64,000 nt of DNA from positions 1 through 64,000 of the forward strand of contig NZ_APVL01000008.1 of the NCBI RefSeq assembly GCF_000565285.1. The letters are read 5' to 3'. The notes below the pieces were generated by a model. The model made no database searches. It had not been told where the DNA came from and saw only the letters and a list, made by a program, of their open reading frames with translations. Made by a program: the position numbers and the translations under genes. Origin of the DNA: Cytobacillus firmus DS1 (GTDB lineage Bacteria > Bacillota > Bacilli > Bacillales > Cytobacillaceae). Positions within the stretch are counted from its first letter, which is position 1. Each line of letters begins with the position of its first letter. This document shows, piece by piece, positions 35,337-45,845 of this stretch.

Positions 35337-35843
35337 ATGTTAAAAGTACAAGAAATCCGTGAACTGATTAAATTGGTAGATCAGTCAAATATCGATGAAT
35401 TTGTATATGAGCATGAAGGTTCTAAAATTAAAATGAAGAAAAAAGGCAATGAAGCCGCTGTTGTACAGCAAGTTCAGCCAGCAGCTGCCCAAGTGTTAGC
35501 GCCTGCTCCACAGCCGGTCCAGCCAGCCGCTGTGAAAGTGGAAGAGCCAAAAGCTGAAGCTCCGGCAGATGCTCCTGCATCAAAGGCTGAAGCCGCGGAA
35601 GATTTACATAAGATTGTCTCACCAATGGTAGGGACCTTTTATCAATCATCTTCACCTGATGCTGATGCTTATGTAAAAGCCGGTTCAAAAGTTACAAAGG
35701 ATTCCATTGTCTGCATTGTAGAAGCAATGAAATTATTTAATGAAATTGAAGCAGAAGTTAATGGTGAAATCGTAGAAGTGCTTGTAAAAGACGGCCAATT
35801 AGTAGAATATGGCCAGCCACTATTTTTAGTAAAGCCTGAATAA
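35337..35843 (+). CDS. accB: Biotin carboxyl carrier protein of acetyl-CoA carboxylase
   Basis: A 168-residue BCCP. The N-terminal helical segment is followed by a Pro/Ala-rich linker (about 45-85) and a C-terminal biotinyl domain, with the biotinylated Lys132 in EAMKLF. It carries CO2 between the carboxylase and the AccDA transferase in malonyl-CoA synthesis. It lies 14 nt before accC. Confidence 0.96.
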   Translation: MLKVQEIRELIKLVDQSNIDEFVYEHEGSKIKMKKKGNEAAVVQQVQPAAAQVLAPAPQPVQPAAVKVEEPKAEAPADAPASKAEAAEDLHKIVSPMVGTFYQSSSPDADAYVKAGSKVTKDSIVCIVEAMKLFNEIEAEVNGEIVEVLVKDGQLVEYGQPLFLVKPE

Positions 35844-35857
35844 GGAGCGGTTACAGA

Positions 35858-37210
35858 ATGATTAAAAAACTCTTGATTGCCAACAGAGGAGAAATAGCTG
35901 TCCGCATTATCAGGGCAGCCCGCGAAATGGGGATAGAATCTGTTGCTGTCTTTTCAGAAGCTGACAGGGAAGCGCTCCATGTCCAGCTGGCGGATGAGGC
36001 ATACTGCATTGGTCCGACAGCATCTAAGGACAGCTACTTAAATTTTACAAATATAATAAGTGTCGCTAAGCTTACCGGCTGTGACGCCATCCATCCAGGT
36101 TATGGATTCCTTGCAGAAAATGCTGACTTTGCCGAACTGTGCAGAGAATGCAATATTATTTTTGTCGGCCCTACACCAGAAGCCATCAGCAAAATGGGCA
36201 CAAAGGATGTTGCAAGGGAAACGATGAAGGAAGCAGGAGTTCCAATTGTTCCGGGCTCTAATGGAATCATTAAGGATGCAGAAGACGCTGTTCAGCTTGC
36301 AGAAAAGATTGAATATCCGGTCATTATTAAAGCGACTGCGGGCGGAGGCGGGAAAGGAATCCGCGTAGCGCGCAATGAGCAGGAGCTTATTAAAGGAATT
36401 ACGATCACACAGCAGGAAGCAATGACAGCATTCGGGAATCCTGGCGTTTACATTGAAAAATATATCGAGGACTTCCGTCATGTGGAGATCCAGGTTCTTG
36501 CAGACAATTACGGGAACACCGTCCATCTTGGGGAAAGGGATTGTTCCATTCAAAGGCGTCTGCAAAAGCTGCTTGAGGAAACACCTTCACCTGCTCTTGA
36601 CGGTGAAACACGCGAAGAGATGGGAAATGCAGCTGTAAAAGCTGCAAAAGCGGTTGATTATACAGGCGCTGGCACGATAGAATTTATATACGATTATAAA
36701 AATCGCAAATTCTATTTCATGGAAATGAACACGCGTATTCAGGTGGAGCATCCTGTTACAGAGATGGTAACAGGGGTTGATTTAATCAAGGAACAAATTA
36801 AGGTTGCTTCAGGAGAAAAGCTTAATTTCACACAAAGTGATGTGACATTTAACGGCTGGTCAATCGAATGCAGAATTAATGCCGAGAACCCGGAGAAGAA
36901 CTTTATGCCATCAGCAGGAAGGATCAATATGTATCTGCCTCCTGGCGGGCTTGGTGTAAGAGTGGACTCTGCTGCCTACCCGGGCTATATGATTCCTCCA
37001 TATTACGATTCAATGATTGCAAAAGTGATCACTTATGGCAATACTAGAGAAGAGGCCATTTCCAGAATGAAAAGGGCATTAAGCGAATTTGTAGTGGAAG
37101 GGGTTCATACAACAATCCCGTTCCATCTCAAGCTCTTAAGCCATGAAAGTTTTGTGGAAGGGCAGTTTAATACGAAATTTCTTGAATTGCATGATGTAAT
37201 GAATTCTTAA
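35858..37210 (+). CDS. accC: Biotin carboxylase of acetyl-CoA carboxylase
   Basis: A 450-residue ATP-grasp enzyme that carboxylates the biotin on AccB. It starts [20 protein letters not shown] and shows the glycine-rich ATP loop [12 protein letters not shown], the [14 protein letters not shown] catalytic block and [11 protein letters not shown]. It is cotranscribed with accB and probably yqhY. Confidence 0.97.
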   Translation: MIKKLLIANRGEIAVRIIRAAREMGIESVAVFSEADREALHVQLADEAYCIGPTASKDSYLNFTNIISVAKLTGCDAIHPGYGFLAENADFAELCRECNIIFVGPTPEAISKMGTKDVARETMKEAGVPIVPGSNGIIKDAEDAVQLAEKIEYPVIIKATAGGGGKGIRVARNEQELIKGITITQQEAMTAFGNPGVYIEKYIEDFRHVEIQVLADNYGNTVHLGERDCSIQRRLQKLLEETPSPALDGETREEMGNAAVKAAKAVDYTGAGTIEFIYDYKNRKFYFMEMNTRIQVEHPVTEMVTGVDLIKEQIKVASGEKLNFTQSDVTFNGWSIECRINAENPEKNFMPSAGRINMYLPPGGLGVRVDSAAYPGYMIPPYYDSMIAKVITYGNTREEAISRMKRALSEFVVEGVHTTIPFHLKLLSHESFVEGQFNTKFLELHDVMNS

Positions 37211-37230
37211 AGACTTGTGGAGGTGCTAAA

Positions 37231-37638
37231 ATGAACGAAAATAATATTCTCGAAATGAGCCCTGAAAATTCAGGTCTGGGCAAGGTGGAGATTGCACCGG
37301 AAGTTATTGAGGTAATAGCCGGCATTGCTGCTTCAGAAGTAGAAGGTGTTGCGCAAATGCGCGGAAACTTCGCTACAGGAGTGGTTGAAAGGCTTGGTAA
37401 AAAGAATCATGGCAAAGGTGTTAAAGTTGAATTAACAGAAGAAGGCATCAAAGTCGATGTATATTGTCTGATGAAATTCGGCGTGTCCATTCCAAGCGTT
37501 GCTCAAAAAATCCAGGACAACATCCGTCAGGCCCTCCTGAATATGACAGCCCTGGACGCCCAGGAAGTAAACATTCACGTAGTAGGAATCATGTTTGAAA
37601 ACCAAAAGCATGAAGTTGAATACGAACAGGAAATGTAA
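37231..37638 (+). CDS. yqhY: YqhY, Asp23/Gls24 family protein
   Basis: A 135-residue Asp23-family protein with the core GKVEIAPEVIEVIAGIAASEVEGVA and the repeated VDVYCLMKFGVSIPSVA block. It has no membrane segment. In B. subtilis YqhY is tied to lipid synthesis through its link with accBC. It lies 20 nt after accC with its own GGAGG, and a terminator follows. Confidence 0.88.
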   Translation: MNENNILEMSPENSGLGKVEIAPEVIEVIAGIAASEVEGVAQMRGNFATGVVERLGKKNHGKGVKVELTEEGIKVDVYCLMKFGVSIPSVAQKIQDNIRQALLNMTALDAQEVNIHVVGIMFENQKHEVEYEQEM

Positions 37639-37648
37639 CATACACATC

Positions 37649-37683
37649 AAGCCAAAGACATCAGACTCGTCTTTGGCTTTTCT
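37649..37683 (+). terminator. Terminator of accB-accC-yqhY
   Basis: AAGCCAAAGAC and GTCTTTGGCTT form an 11-bp stem followed by TTCT. Confidence 0.8.
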
Positions 37684-37905
37684 AATGGTTCTCTTCATCA
37701 TTCACTCCCTAAAACGTTATAAAGGAGTTTGTAAAGGGGAAATTAATGTTATAAGTTATCCTGCATATGCGTCTGACCAAACATAATGCTCTTGTTGTAG
37801 TGCGAAGATTCCTTACTTATGCTATTATCTTCTTATGCAATTTTTGGACGTGCAAATGCTCAAAAATGAAAATTACTATGCTAGCCATAAAGGAGTTTTA
37901 TAAAG

Positions 37906-38295
37906 ATGAAGAGAAGAACAGCCAGAGAAAAAGCATTGCAGGCTTTATTTCAAATTGATGTAAGCGGGACAGAACCAGAGACCGCCATCGAACACGTTTT
38001 AGAGGGCGAAAAAAACGATGAATATCTAAGCAAACTTGTATCAGGTGTGCTAGAGCATAAAGAAGCAATTGATAGTGAAATCAAAGGGTTCCTTGAAAAA
38101 TGGACGCTTGAGAGACTTGCCACTGTAGACCGCAATCTTCTGAGATTATCTGTTTTTGAGCTGCTGTATTTAACTGAGGAAGTGCCAGCCAATGTGGTGC
38201 TCGATGAAGCAATTGAAATTGCCAAACTATACGGCGATGATCAGTCAAGCAAGTTTATTAATGGTGTTTTATCAAAGATAAAAGAAAAGATTTAA
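37906..38295 (+). CDS. nusB: Transcription antitermination factor NusB
   Basis: A 129-residue all-helical NusB, which binds boxA RNA with NusE (S10) to prevent premature termination in rRNA operons. Typical blocks are [32 protein letters not shown] and [22 protein letters not shown] precedes the ATG. folD follows after a 92-nt spacer containing a hairpin. Confidence 0.95.
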   Translation: MKRRTAREKALQALFQIDVSGTEPETAIEHVLEGEKNDEYLSKLVSGVLEHKEAIDSEIKGFLEKWTLERLATVDRNLLRLSVFELLYLTEEVPANVVLDEAIEIAKLYGDDQSSKFINGVLSKIKEKI

Positions 38296-38312
38296 TAAAC
38301 ACACTGGATATG

Positions 38313-38345
38313 CTGGCGCTTTCTGGATGCAAGAAAGCCGGCAGT
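38313..38345 (+). other. Stem-loop between nusB and folD
   Basis: GCTGGCGCTTTCT and AGAAAGCCGGC form a stem with one bulge and a 7-nt loop, without a T run. It may be another relic of the GC-rich repeats or a processing signal. Confidence 0.45.
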
Positions 38346-38387
38346 CCTTATCAAAGGCGCTTTCGAGTTTCTGATAGGGGGATACAA

Positions 38388-39245
38388 ATGGCTGCAGAAT
38401 TAATAGATGGAAAAGAAATTGCAAGAGAGAAACAGGAGCGTATCGGTGCTGAAGTTCAAAAGCTGAAAGCAGAAGGAGTCACTCCAGGCTTGGCTGTTAT
38501 TTTAGCGGGGGATAATCAGGCATCCAGAACGTATGTGAACAACAAGCAGAAAACCTGCAATAAGCTGGGCATAAATTCTATGCTTATTGAACTTCCCGAA
38601 AGCGTCAGCGAACAAGAGCTTATCAGAAAAATCAATGAGTTAAACAAAAGTGATGCAATCCACGGCATCCTGGTCCAGCTGCCGCTCCCAAGCCATATTA
38701 ATGAAAAAGCCATCATCGAGACCATATCTCCTGAGAAAGATGTAGATGGATTTCATCCCATAAATATTGGCAGGATGATGACAGCTCAGGATACCTATAT
38801 CCCATGTACTCCTGCAGGGATTATTGAAATGTTAGAAAGCATCGGGGCAGACATTTCCGGAAAGCATGTAGTGGTTATTGGCAGAAGCAGCATCGTTGGG
38901 AAGCCTGCCGGGCAGCTGTTTCTTAATAAAGACGCAACTGTTACCTGCTGTCACTCGAAAACAGCTAATCTGAAGGAATATACCAAACGGGCAGATATTC
39001 TGGTGGCTGCAGCAGGAAAAGCCAATTTAATCACAGAGGACCATGTTAAAAATGGCGCAATCGTAATTGATGTGGGGATGAATCGAAATGCGGAAGGAAA
39101 GCTTTGCGGCGATGTTGAATTCGAGACAGTTAAGCACAAAGCAGGGTATATTACTCCTGTTCCGGGCGGAGTGGGACCGATGACCATTACCATGTTAATG
39201 CATAACACGTTAAAGGCAGCAAAGTATTCTATAAGCAAAATCTAA
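38388..39245 (+). CDS. folD: Bifunctional methylene-THF dehydrogenase/cyclohydrolase
   Basis: A 285-residue FolD, interconverting methylene-, methenyl- and formyl-tetrahydrofolate. It shows YVNNKQKTC with the catalytic lysine, [18 protein letters not shown] and the NADP motif [15 protein letters not shown]. It takes up the one-carbon units made by the glycine cleavage genes upstream. The ATG at 38388 with GGGGG was chosen over a longer frame from 38310 that starts within the hairpin. Confidence 0.96.
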   Translation: MAAELIDGKEIAREKQERIGAEVQKLKAEGVTPGLAVILAGDNQASRTYVNNKQKTCNKLGINSMLIELPESVSEQELIRKINELNKSDAIHGILVQLPLPSHINEKAIIETISPEKDVDGFHPINIGRMMTAQDTYIPCTPAGIIEMLESIGADISGKHVVVIGRSSIVGKPAGQLFLNKDATVTCCHSKTANLKEYTKRADILVAAAGKANLITEDHVKNGAIVIDVGMNRNAEGKLCGDVEFETVKHKAGYITPVPGGVGPMTITMLMHNTLKAAKYSISKI

Positions 39246-39270
39246 AATTTATGGCCGCCATAGATGCAAA

Positions 39271-39343
39271 ATCTGTCCATTCCCATTATCCTTTATTTAG
39301 GAAGCCTGTCATATAGGCTGAATGGAGGGGCAGTTTTTTTTGA
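39271..39343 (+). terminator. Bulged terminator after folD
   Basis: CTGTCCATTC pairs imperfectly with GAATGGAGGGGCAG around an inner stem AGCCT/AGGCT, followed by eight T residues. Confidence 0.6.
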
Positions 39344-39378
39344 TAGGTAAGAAAGAATAACTTTGAACTTTGATAATT

Positions 39379-39500
39379 GTCTAGCTTCACAAGGAAAGCT
39401 TCGACAGCTATGTCATCGCACGACTAAAAGCGCTAGCTTTTAGGAGGAGCGCCTGCACCCTCGAGGTGTCGGGGGTGGGCAAGGCGCTTGCGCTTTCTTG
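39379..39500. repeat. Longest copy of dispersed GC-rich intergenic repeat
   Basis: The element begins GTCTAGCTTCACAAGG, contains GCGCCTGCACCCTCGAGG and ends GGGCAAGGCGCTTGCGCTTTC. Parts recur at 45766-45830, 50278-50309 and 53078-53104. It is non-coding and lies between folD and xseA. Confidence 0.6.
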
Positions 39501-39552
39501 CGTTATTGCTTTGCAGGAGGCTTAATGCAGCATCTGCATAAAGGAGATTGTT

Positions 39553-40893
39553 ATGAAGGAACAGCAGTATCTGACAGTTCACGCACTGACCAAATACATA
39601 AAAAGAAAATTTGACGCCGACCCTCATTTGCAAAATATTTTGGTTAAGGGAGAAATCTCAAACTTTAAACAGCACTCAAGCGGCCATATGTATTTCACTT
39701 TGAAGGATGAGAAAGCCAGAATTTTAGCCGTAATGTTTGCAGGAAATGCGAGATCCATGAAATTCAGGCCGGAGAACGGCATGAAAGTATTAGTTCGCGG
39801 AGCGATTTCCGTTTATGAATCCAGCGGGCAATATCAAATGTATGTACAGGAAATGCAGCCGGACGGGGTTGGTGAACTTTATCTGGCATACGAGCAGCTT
39901 AAAGAAAAACTGGAGAAAGAAGGATACTTTTCGTCTGCCCATAAAAAATATATCCCGCGTTATCCACGTACAGTTGCTGTTATCACATCCCCAACTGGTG
40001 CTGCAATCAGAGATATTTTGACAACACTGAAAAGGCGCTATCCAATTGCGAACATACTTATCTACCCTGCGCTTGTCCAGGGGAACCAGGCAGCTCCATC
40101 GATTGTGAAAGCGATAAAGGAAGCCAATTCCTCCAGGGAAGCGGATGTCTTAATTATCGGCAGGGGCGGAGGATCCATTGAAGAGCTTTGGGCCTTTAAT
40201 GAGGAAGTTGTGGCAAGGGCTATATTTAAGTCGGAAATACCTGTAATTTCAGCTGTCGGCCATGAAACAGATTTTACAATAGCGGATTTTGTTGCAGATT
40301 TAAGGGCTCCCACCCCAACGGGAGCTGCTGAATTGGCAGTCCCGCATATTGATGATCTGACAGAAAGGCTTTTTAACAAGCAATCAAGGCTGATAAGAGC
40401 AATGAAGGAACAAATTGCACTGCAAAATGAAAGGCTTCTAAGGGTACAGAAATCCTATGCTTTCCGGTACCCGCAAAAATTGTATGAACAAAAACTGGAA
40501 CAGCTCGATAAAGTCACCGAACAGCTGTTGCGGGGATCAAAAAGGCTGCATGATTTAAAGCAGGAACAGGCTGATATCCTTCAAAAAAGGCTGGTTCGGA
40601 GTCATCCCGGTCAAGCGAAGGATCAGGCGAAAGAAAGACATGATCGGCTCCATAAGCTTCTAAACAAAACAATGGCAAATACCCTGGCTGCAAAAGAAAA
40701 AGATTTTGCGAGGGCCATTTCAACCCTTGAGGCGCTCAGTCCTCTAAAAATTATGGATAGAGGCTATAGCCTTGCTTATACAGAAAAGGAATCTCTAATA
40801 AAGACTGTGTCTCAGGTTAAAGTGGATGATATGTTAAAATTGAAGGTATCTGATGGAACTATTGAATGCAGGGTAACGGATATTGAGGAGTGA
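39553..40893 (+). CDS. xseA: Exodeoxyribonuclease VII large subunit
   Basis: A 446-residue XseA, the catalytic subunit of exonuclease VII, which degrades single-stranded DNA. The N-terminal OB fold (about 5-105) is followed by the nuclease domain with [30 protein letters not shown] and [24 protein letters not shown], then a long coiled coil (about 270-390). AAGGAG precedes the ATG. It overlaps the ribosome binding site of xseB. Confidence 0.95.
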   Translation: MKEQQYLTVHALTKYIKRKFDADPHLQNILVKGEISNFKQHSSGHMYFTLKDEKARILAVMFAGNARSMKFRPENGMKVLVRGAISVYESSGQYQMYVQEMQPDGVGELYLAYEQLKEKLEKEGYFSSAHKKYIPRYPRTVAVITSPTGAAIRDILTTLKRRYPIANILIYPALVQGNQAAPSIVKAIKEANSSREADVLIIGRGGGSIEELWAFNEEVVARAIFKSEIPVISAVGHETDFTIADFVADLRAPTPTGAAELAVPHIDDLTERLFNKQSRLIRAMKEQIALQNERLLRVQKSYAFRYPQKLYEQKLEQLDKVTEQLLRGSKRLHDLKQEQADILQKRLVRSHPGQAKDQAKERHDRLHKLLNKTMANTLAAKEKDFARAISTLEALSPLKIMDRGYSLAYTEKESLIKTVSQVKVDDMLKLKVSDGTIECRVTDIEE

Positions 40894-40898
40894 ATAGC

Positions 40899-41132
40899 AT
40901 GGCGGATGAAAAGCAACTTTCATTTGAGCAAGCGATGGAAGAACTTGAAATTATTGTGGAAAAACTTGAAGAGGGCGATGTCCCTCTTGAAGAGGCTATT
41001 AATATTTACAAAAAGGGCATGGAGCTTTCAAAATTATGTCATGAGAAGCTTAAAAATGTGGAATCACAGCTTACGGAAATACTGACGGAAGATGGCCGAA
41101 AAACGAACTTCGCCATTCCGGAGGAGGAATAA
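40899..41132 (+). CDS. xseB: Exodeoxyribonuclease VII small subunit
   Basis: A 77-residue helical protein starting [17 protein letters not shown] with [18 protein letters not shown]. It binds XseA. A GTG at 40890 is in frame but forms part of the GAGGAGTG ribosome binding site, so the ATG is preferred. It lies 2 nt before ispA. Confidence 0.94.
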   Translation: MADEKQLSFEQAMEELEIIVEKLEEGDVPLEEAINIYKKGMELSKLCHEKLKNVESQLTEILTEDGRKTNFAIPEEE

Positions 41133-41134
41133 TC

Positions 41135-42028
41135 TTGCAGCAGCAATCCTTAAGTTCTTTCTCTGAATTGCATAAGCGAAACCTTGAAATCCATTTAAAG
41201 GAATATGTACATAAATTGAAGGCTCCGCCTGAAATCAAGGAATCGATGAATTATTCCCTTGAAGCCGGAGGAAAGCGGATCAGGCCGCTTCTGTTATTTG
41301 CCACATTGGCTGCTTTTGGCGAAGATACGGCAAAAGGGCTATGGACTGCGGCGGCTATCGAGATGATCCATACCTATTCGCTCATTCACGATGACTTGCC
41401 AAGCATGGATAATGACGATTTAAGAAGAGGTAAACCGACTAATCATAAAGTATATGGGGAAGCATTTGCCATCCTGGCAGGCGATGCCTTGCTCACATAC
41501 AGCTTCCAGACCATTGCGGAAACCCCGGACGACTTCGCTTCAGCCGAAACCAAGCTCTCCTTAATTAAAGTGCTTTCAAAAGCTGCCGGTGCTGAAGGGA
41601 TGGTTGGTGGCCAGGCGGCAGACATTAAAGGAGAGGGCAAACAGCTGGACTTAGAGGACCTTGAGTATATCCACGTGCATAAGACCGGAAAATTGCTTGA
41701 ATGCAGTGTGGTTTCAGGCGCTATTTTGGCTAATGCCAATGAAGAGACGATTCAGGCTCTATCCCATTTTGCCTATCATCTGGGACTGGCTTTTCAAATC
41801 AGGGATGATATTCTTGACCTTGAGGGGACAGAAGAGATAATCGGGAAGCCTGTTGGCAGTGATGAATCAAATAATAAAAGTACCTATCCAGCTCTTCTTA
41901 CAATGAATGGCGCGAAAGAGGCGCTCAAATACCATATCAGATCTGCAAAAGAGAAACTGAAGGAAACAGGCCTTCAAACAGAGCTGCTGGAAGAAATAAC
42001 AGATCTAATTGCAAACAGGGACCACTAA
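41135..42028 (+). CDS. ispA: Farnesyl diphosphate synthase
   Basis: A 297-residue trans-prenyltransferase that makes farnesyl diphosphate from IPP and DMAPP. The first Asp-rich motif HDDLPSMDND is near 85-94, and the second DDILD is near 226-230. GGKRIRPLL is the substrate-binding block. The start is TTG with GGAGGAGG upstream. It clusters with dxs, which supplies its substrates. Confidence 0.94.
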   Translation: MQQQSLSSFSELHKRNLEIHLKEYVHKLKAPPEIKESMNYSLEAGGKRIRPLLLFATLAAFGEDTAKGLWTAAAIEMIHTYSLIHDDLPSMDNDDLRRGKPTNHKVYGEAFAILAGDALLTYSFQTIAETPDDFASAETKLSLIKVLSKAAGAEGMVGGQAADIKGEGKQLDLEDLEYIHVHKTGKLLECSVVSGAILANANEETIQALSHFAYHLGLAFQIRDDILDLEGTEEIIGKPVGSDESNNKSTYPALLTMNGAKEALKYHIRSAKEKLKETGLQTELLEEITDLIANRDH

Positions 42029-42393
42029 TTTCTATTTTACATACTCATAATCTCAATGATCAGGGTACAAAAATGAATGAGGAAACGATGGTCTTGCCGC
42101 TGTACTATTTGTCAGCGGCATTTGCTGTTTAATAAAATGATGGTCTTCAATGTGTATATTTTGATATGATAGGAATTGCTGCCGGGAGTCTTTTCCAAGA
42201 AAGACTGGCCGGAGTGAGAGGCTGTTTAAAATGAAAAGCATTTGGAAAATCTCCTGTAATAAGGTAATCTTAAGATATTATCTTTTATGCAGGCTGGACG
42301 CCGTAATAAACTGGATTTGATCAGTAATAAACATGATTGCCAAAATATACGTAAAAACGGACGAATAAGAAACGAAAGTGAGTGGTCCGCAGT
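42029..42393. other. Spacer between ispA and dxs
   Basis: This 365-bp stretch has a hairpin GCCGCTG/CAGCGGC (about 42097-42122), which may be a weak terminator for xseAB-ispA. I see no gene with a convincing ribosome binding site; the longest small frame, near 42230, would encode about 29 residues. Confidence 0.5.
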
Positions 42394-44286
42394 ATGGATC
42401 TGTTATCAATCAAAGACCCTTCCTTCTTAAAAGGGCTCTCGTATAAAGAATTAGAAAGTCTCAGTCAGGATATCCGCACTTTCCTGATTGAAAAGCTATC
42501 AGGCACAGGGGGGCATATTGGCCCTAATCTTGGAGTTGTTGAGCTGACTGTTGCATTGCATAAATGTTTTGACAGTCCGAAGGATAAAATTATCTGGGAT
42601 GTGGGTCATCAGTCATACGTCCATAAGATCCTTACAGGCCGAGCGTGCCAATTTGACACTCTTAGGCAATATAAAGGTCTTTGCGGCTTTCCAAAGATGA
42701 TTGAAAGCGAGCATGATGTATGGGAAACGGGTCATAGCTCTACTTCTTTATCTGCCGCGATGGGAATGGCCATTGCAAGAGACTTGAAAAAAGAAAGCAA
42801 TTATGTCATTCCCGTTATTGGGGATGGTGCCTTAACAGGCGGAATGGCTCTAGAAGCCTTAAATCATATCGGCCATGAAAAAAAAGATATGATCGTCATA
42901 TTGAATGATAATGAAATGTCGATTGCTCCTAATGTAGGTGCCCTGCACAATGTACTCGGAAGGTTAAGGACCGCAGGCAAATATAATTGGGTAAAAGATG
43001 AACTTGAATATTTATTAAAAAAGGTTCCGGCAGTCGGCGGCAAGTTGGCCTCAACTGCTGAAAGACTGAAAGACAGCCTAAAGTATCTGTTTGTGTCAGG
43101 CATGTTTTTCGAGGAATTAGGCTTTACCTATTTGGGGCCTGTCGATGGGCATAACTATGAAGCCTTATTCGAGAACCTTGCTTATGCAAAGAAAACTGAA
43201 GGGCCTGTGCTTCTCCATGTTATAACGAAAAAAGGAAAAGGCTATCACCCTGCCGAAAGCGACCGGATTGGCACATGGCATGGTACAGGCCCATATAAAA
43301 TGGAGACAGGAGACTTTGTGAAACCTGCAAGTACGCCGCCTGCATGGAGCAAGCTCGTCTCAGAAACCGTCAGGAAGCTTGCAAGAGAAGATGAAAGAAT
43401 CGTTGCAATCACTCCTGCAATGCCTGTCGGCTCGAAGCTTGAAGGCTTTGCAAGTGAATTTCCGGATCGGATGTATGATGTGGGTATTGCTGAACAGCAT
43501 GCAGCAACAGTAGCTGCCGGCCTGGCAACGCAAAACATGAAGCCGTTCCTTGCGATTTATTCTACTTTCCTGCAGCGTGCTTATGATCAGGTCGTACACG
43601 ATATTGCACGCCAGAACTTGAATGTATTTATTGGAATCGATCGGGCAGGACTTGTAGGTGCAGATGGGGAAACGCATCAGGGTGTATTCGATATCGCATT
43701 TTTAAGGCATTTGCCGAATATGGTTTTGATGATGCCAAAGGATGAAAATGAAGGCCAGCATATGGTGAAAACAGCCATTGAATATAACGATGGCCCAATC
43801 GCTATGCGGTTCCCGCGCGGAAATGGGATCGGGGTGCCTATGGACACAGAACTAAAGGCTATTCCAATTGGAACATGGGAAGTTCTGCGCGATGGCAGCG
43901 ACGGAGCAATTTTAACCTTTGGGACAACCATTCCAATGGCATTGTTGGCAGCGCAGCTCCTGGAAAAACAGGGACACTCCATTAAAGTCATTAATGCAAG
44001 GTTTATTAAGCCATTTGATGAAAAGATGCTGCATGAATTGTTCACAGCAAATATGCCTATTCTCACAATAGAAGAAGCTGTGCTGCAGGGGGGCTTTGGA
44101 AGTGCAATACTTGAATATGCACACGAGCATGGCTTCCATCATTCCGAAATAGACCGTATGGGCATACCTGATACATTTATTGAACATGGAAGTGTAAATG
44201 AATTATTGGAAGAAATTGGGATGACCGTGGAGAATGCTGTGGAGAGAATGGGAAAACTGGCAAGAAAAAAACAAAAAAGGGCTTAA
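42394..44286 (+). CDS. dxs: 1-deoxy-D-xylulose-5-phosphate synthase
   Basis: A 630-residue thiamine-diphosphate enzyme that condenses pyruvate and glyceraldehyde 3-phosphate, the first step of the MEP isoprenoid pathway. It shows [29 protein letters not shown], the ThDP motif [16 protein letters not shown] and [15 protein letters not shown]. The ATG at 42394 ([11 protein letters not shown]) matches family N-termini; a GTG at 42382 is an alternative. It is 3 nt from the next gene. Confidence 0.96.
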   Translation: MDLLSIKDPSFLKGLSYKELESLSQDIRTFLIEKLSGTGGHIGPNLGVVELTVALHKCFDSPKDKIIWDVGHQSYVHKILTGRACQFDTLRQYKGLCGFPKMIESEHDVWETGHSSTSLSAAMGMAIARDLKKESNYVIPVIGDGALTGGMALEALNHIGHEKKDMIVILNDNEMSIAPNVGALHNVLGRLRTAGKYNWVKDELEYLLKKVPAVGGKLASTAERLKDSLKYLFVSGMFFEELGFTYLGPVDGHNYEALFENLAYAKKTEGPVLLHVITKKGKGYHPAESDRIGTWHGTGPYKMETGDFVKPASTPPAWSKLVSETVRKLAREDERIVAITPAMPVGSKLEGFASEFPDRMYDVGIAEQHAATVAAGLATQNMKPFLAIYSTFLQRAYDQVVHDIARQNLNVFIGIDRAGLVGADGETHQGVFDIAFLRHLPNMVLMMPKDENEGQHMVKTAIEYNDGPIAMRFPRGNGIGVPMDTELKAIPIGTWEVLRDGSDGAILTFGTTIPMALLAAQLLEKQGHSIKVINARFIKPFDEKMLHELFTANMPILTIEEAVLQGGFGSAILEYAHEHGFHHSEIDRMGIPDTFIEHGSVNELLEEIGMTVENAVERMGKLARKKQKRA

Positions 44287-44289
44287 AAA

Positions 44290-45135
44290 ATGAAAACAAA
44301 GAAAGAACGATTAGACGTTTTATTAGTTGAAAGAGGTCTTGCTGAGACAAGAGAAAAAGCGAAAAGAGCAGTTATGGCTGGCCTGGTGTTCAGCAATGAA
44401 AGCAGGATGGATAAGCCGGGCGAGAAGGTCAGTGCAGACATTCCGCTGACTTTAAAGGGGAAAGTTATGCCTTATGTCAGCCGCGGAGGCTTGAAGCTTG
44501 AGAAAGCTCTAAAAGTTTTTGATTTAGAAATCGAAGGCAGGATCCTCCTTGATATTGGCTCCTCAACCGGCGGCTTCACTGATTGTGCTCTGCAGAATGG
44601 AGCCAAAATGTCCTATGCATTGGATGTCGGATATAATCAGCTTGCCTGGAAATTAAGGCAGGATGAACGGGTTGTTGTCATGGAAAGGACCAATTTCCGG
44701 TATGTAACTCCAGCAGACCTTTCAGCGGGTATGCCTGATTTTGCTTCCATAGATGTTTCGTTCATCTCTTTAAAGTTAATATTGCCAGTATTGAAAACGC
44801 TGCTGGTTCCTGGCAGTGACACAGTTGCCTTAGTGAAACCGCAATTTGAAGCCGGACGGGAGCAGGTTGGAAAAAAAGGGATTGTCAGAGATCCTAAAAT
44901 ACATGAAGCTGTCCTTGATAAAATTATTGGATTTGCTTTGGGTCTTGGCTATGATGTCAAAGACGTTTCCTATTCACCCATTACCGGCGGAGACGGCAAC
45001 ATAGAGTTTCTCCTCCATCTGTATTGGTCAGGCAGCAAAGATGAAGGAGAAAACCTCCTTAAAGCCCAGACTGTTGAGGTAGTAAAAGAAGCTCATGCCG
45101 AATTGAAAACGAAGCAGGTTAAAGAAGAGGAATAG
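44290..45135 (+). CDS. yqxC: TlyA-family rRNA methyltransferase (YqxC)
   Basis: A 281-residue protein with an N-terminal S4 RNA-binding domain (ERLDVLLVERGLAETREKAKR, 6-65) and an FtsJ-like methyltransferase fold (LLDIGSSTGGFTDCAL near 90). It belongs to the TlyA group that 2'-O-methylates rRNA cytidines. The catalytic K-D-K-E layout is plausible (DVSFISLK, LVKPQFE). It follows dxs in the same operon and ends in a terminator overlapping its stop. Confidence 0.9.
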   Translation: MKTKKERLDVLLVERGLAETREKAKRAVMAGLVFSNESRMDKPGEKVSADIPLTLKGKVMPYVSRGGLKLEKALKVFDLEIEGRILLDIGSSTGGFTDCALQNGAKMSYALDVGYNQLAWKLRQDERVVVMERTNFRYVTPADLSAGMPDFASIDVSFISLKLILPVLKTLLVPGSDTVALVKPQFEAGREQVGKKGIVRDPKIHEAVLDKIIGFALGLGYDVKDVSYSPITGGDGNIEFLLHLYWSGSKDEGENLLKAQTVEVVKEAHAELKTKQVKEEE

Positions 45136-45157
45136 GCTGATGCCTGTTCCTTTTTTT
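45129..45157 (+). terminator. Terminator after yqxC
   Basis: GGAATAGGC, TGAT and GCCTGTTCC are followed by seven T residues. The stop codon lies in the 5' arm. Confidence 0.82.
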
Positions 45158-45306
45158 AAAGGAATTTGTCGAGTTAGGAAGAATTATAATAATATATACG
45201 GGAAAATTGTACTTTATTGAGAAAATCAGCTAACATTATAGTACAAAACAGTATAAATTAATTTTTTTCTGCCTGCTGTCAAGCGGCTGATTATAGAGGT
45301 GAAAAA

Positions 45307-45756
45307 ATGAATAAAGGTCAAAGACATATTAAGATACGTGAAATTATTACAAATAACGATATCGAAACACAGGATGACCTGGTGGATGAATTGAAAAACG
45401 CGGGGTTTAATGTTACCCAGGCGACAGTGTCAAGAGATATTAAAGAGCTTCACCTGGTAAAAGTTCCTTTAATGGATGGAAGATATAAATACAGTCTTCC
45501 GGCGGATCAGCGTTTCAATCCGCTGCAAAAGCTTAAAAGAAATTTAATGGATGCCTTTGTTAGAGTGGATACTGCAGGACATCTCCTTGTAATGAAGACT
45601 CTTCCAGGCAATGCCATGGCTATAGGCGCACTTATAGATAACCTTGACTGGGAAGAGATTCTGGGTACAATCTGCGGGGATGACACATGCCTGATCATTT
45701 GCAAAACCCCTGAAGACACAGAAGCTATTTCAAACCGTTTTCTTGAAATGCTGTAG
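45307..45756 (+). CDS. ahrC: Arginine repressor AhrC/ArgR
   Basis: A 149-residue ArgR-family regulator. The N-terminal winged helix (residues 1-70; [14 protein letters not shown]) binds ARG boxes, and the C-terminal domain with [11 protein letters not shown] binds arginine and forms hexamers. It represses arginine synthesis and activates catabolism. A TATAAAT element lies about 55 bp upstream. A GC-rich repeat separates it from recN. Confidence 0.95.
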   Translation: MNKGQRHIKIREIITNNDIETQDDLVDELKNAGFNVTQATVSRDIKELHLVKVPLMDGRYKYSLPADQRFNPLQKLKRNLMDAFVRVDTAGHLLVMKTLPGNAMAIGALIDNLDWEEILGTICGDDTCLIICKTPEDTEAISNRFLEML

Positions 45757-45765
45757 ATAATTTTT

Positions 45766-45830
45766 CTAGCTCAAGACGCGCCTGCCGCCCCTCGAAGTGT
45801 CGCGGCTGGCAAGGCGCTTCTGCTTTTTCT
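45766..45830. repeat. Copy of dispersed GC-rich intergenic repeat
   Basis: The stretch starts CTAGCTCAAGACGCGCCTG and ends GGCAAGGCGCTTCTGCTTTT, related to the copy at 39379-39500. It ends just before the recN ribosome binding site. Confidence 0.55.
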
Positions 45831-45845
45831 AATGAGGTGATAAGT

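Noticed and set aside
37767..37958. Plus-strand frame of 63 codons before nusB
   Set aside because: It overlaps the nusB start in another frame and has no good ribosome binding site; it reads as leader sequence.
42230..42319. Small frame of about 29 codons before dxs
   Set aside because: There is no clear ribosome binding site and no recognisable motif; chance is sufficient.
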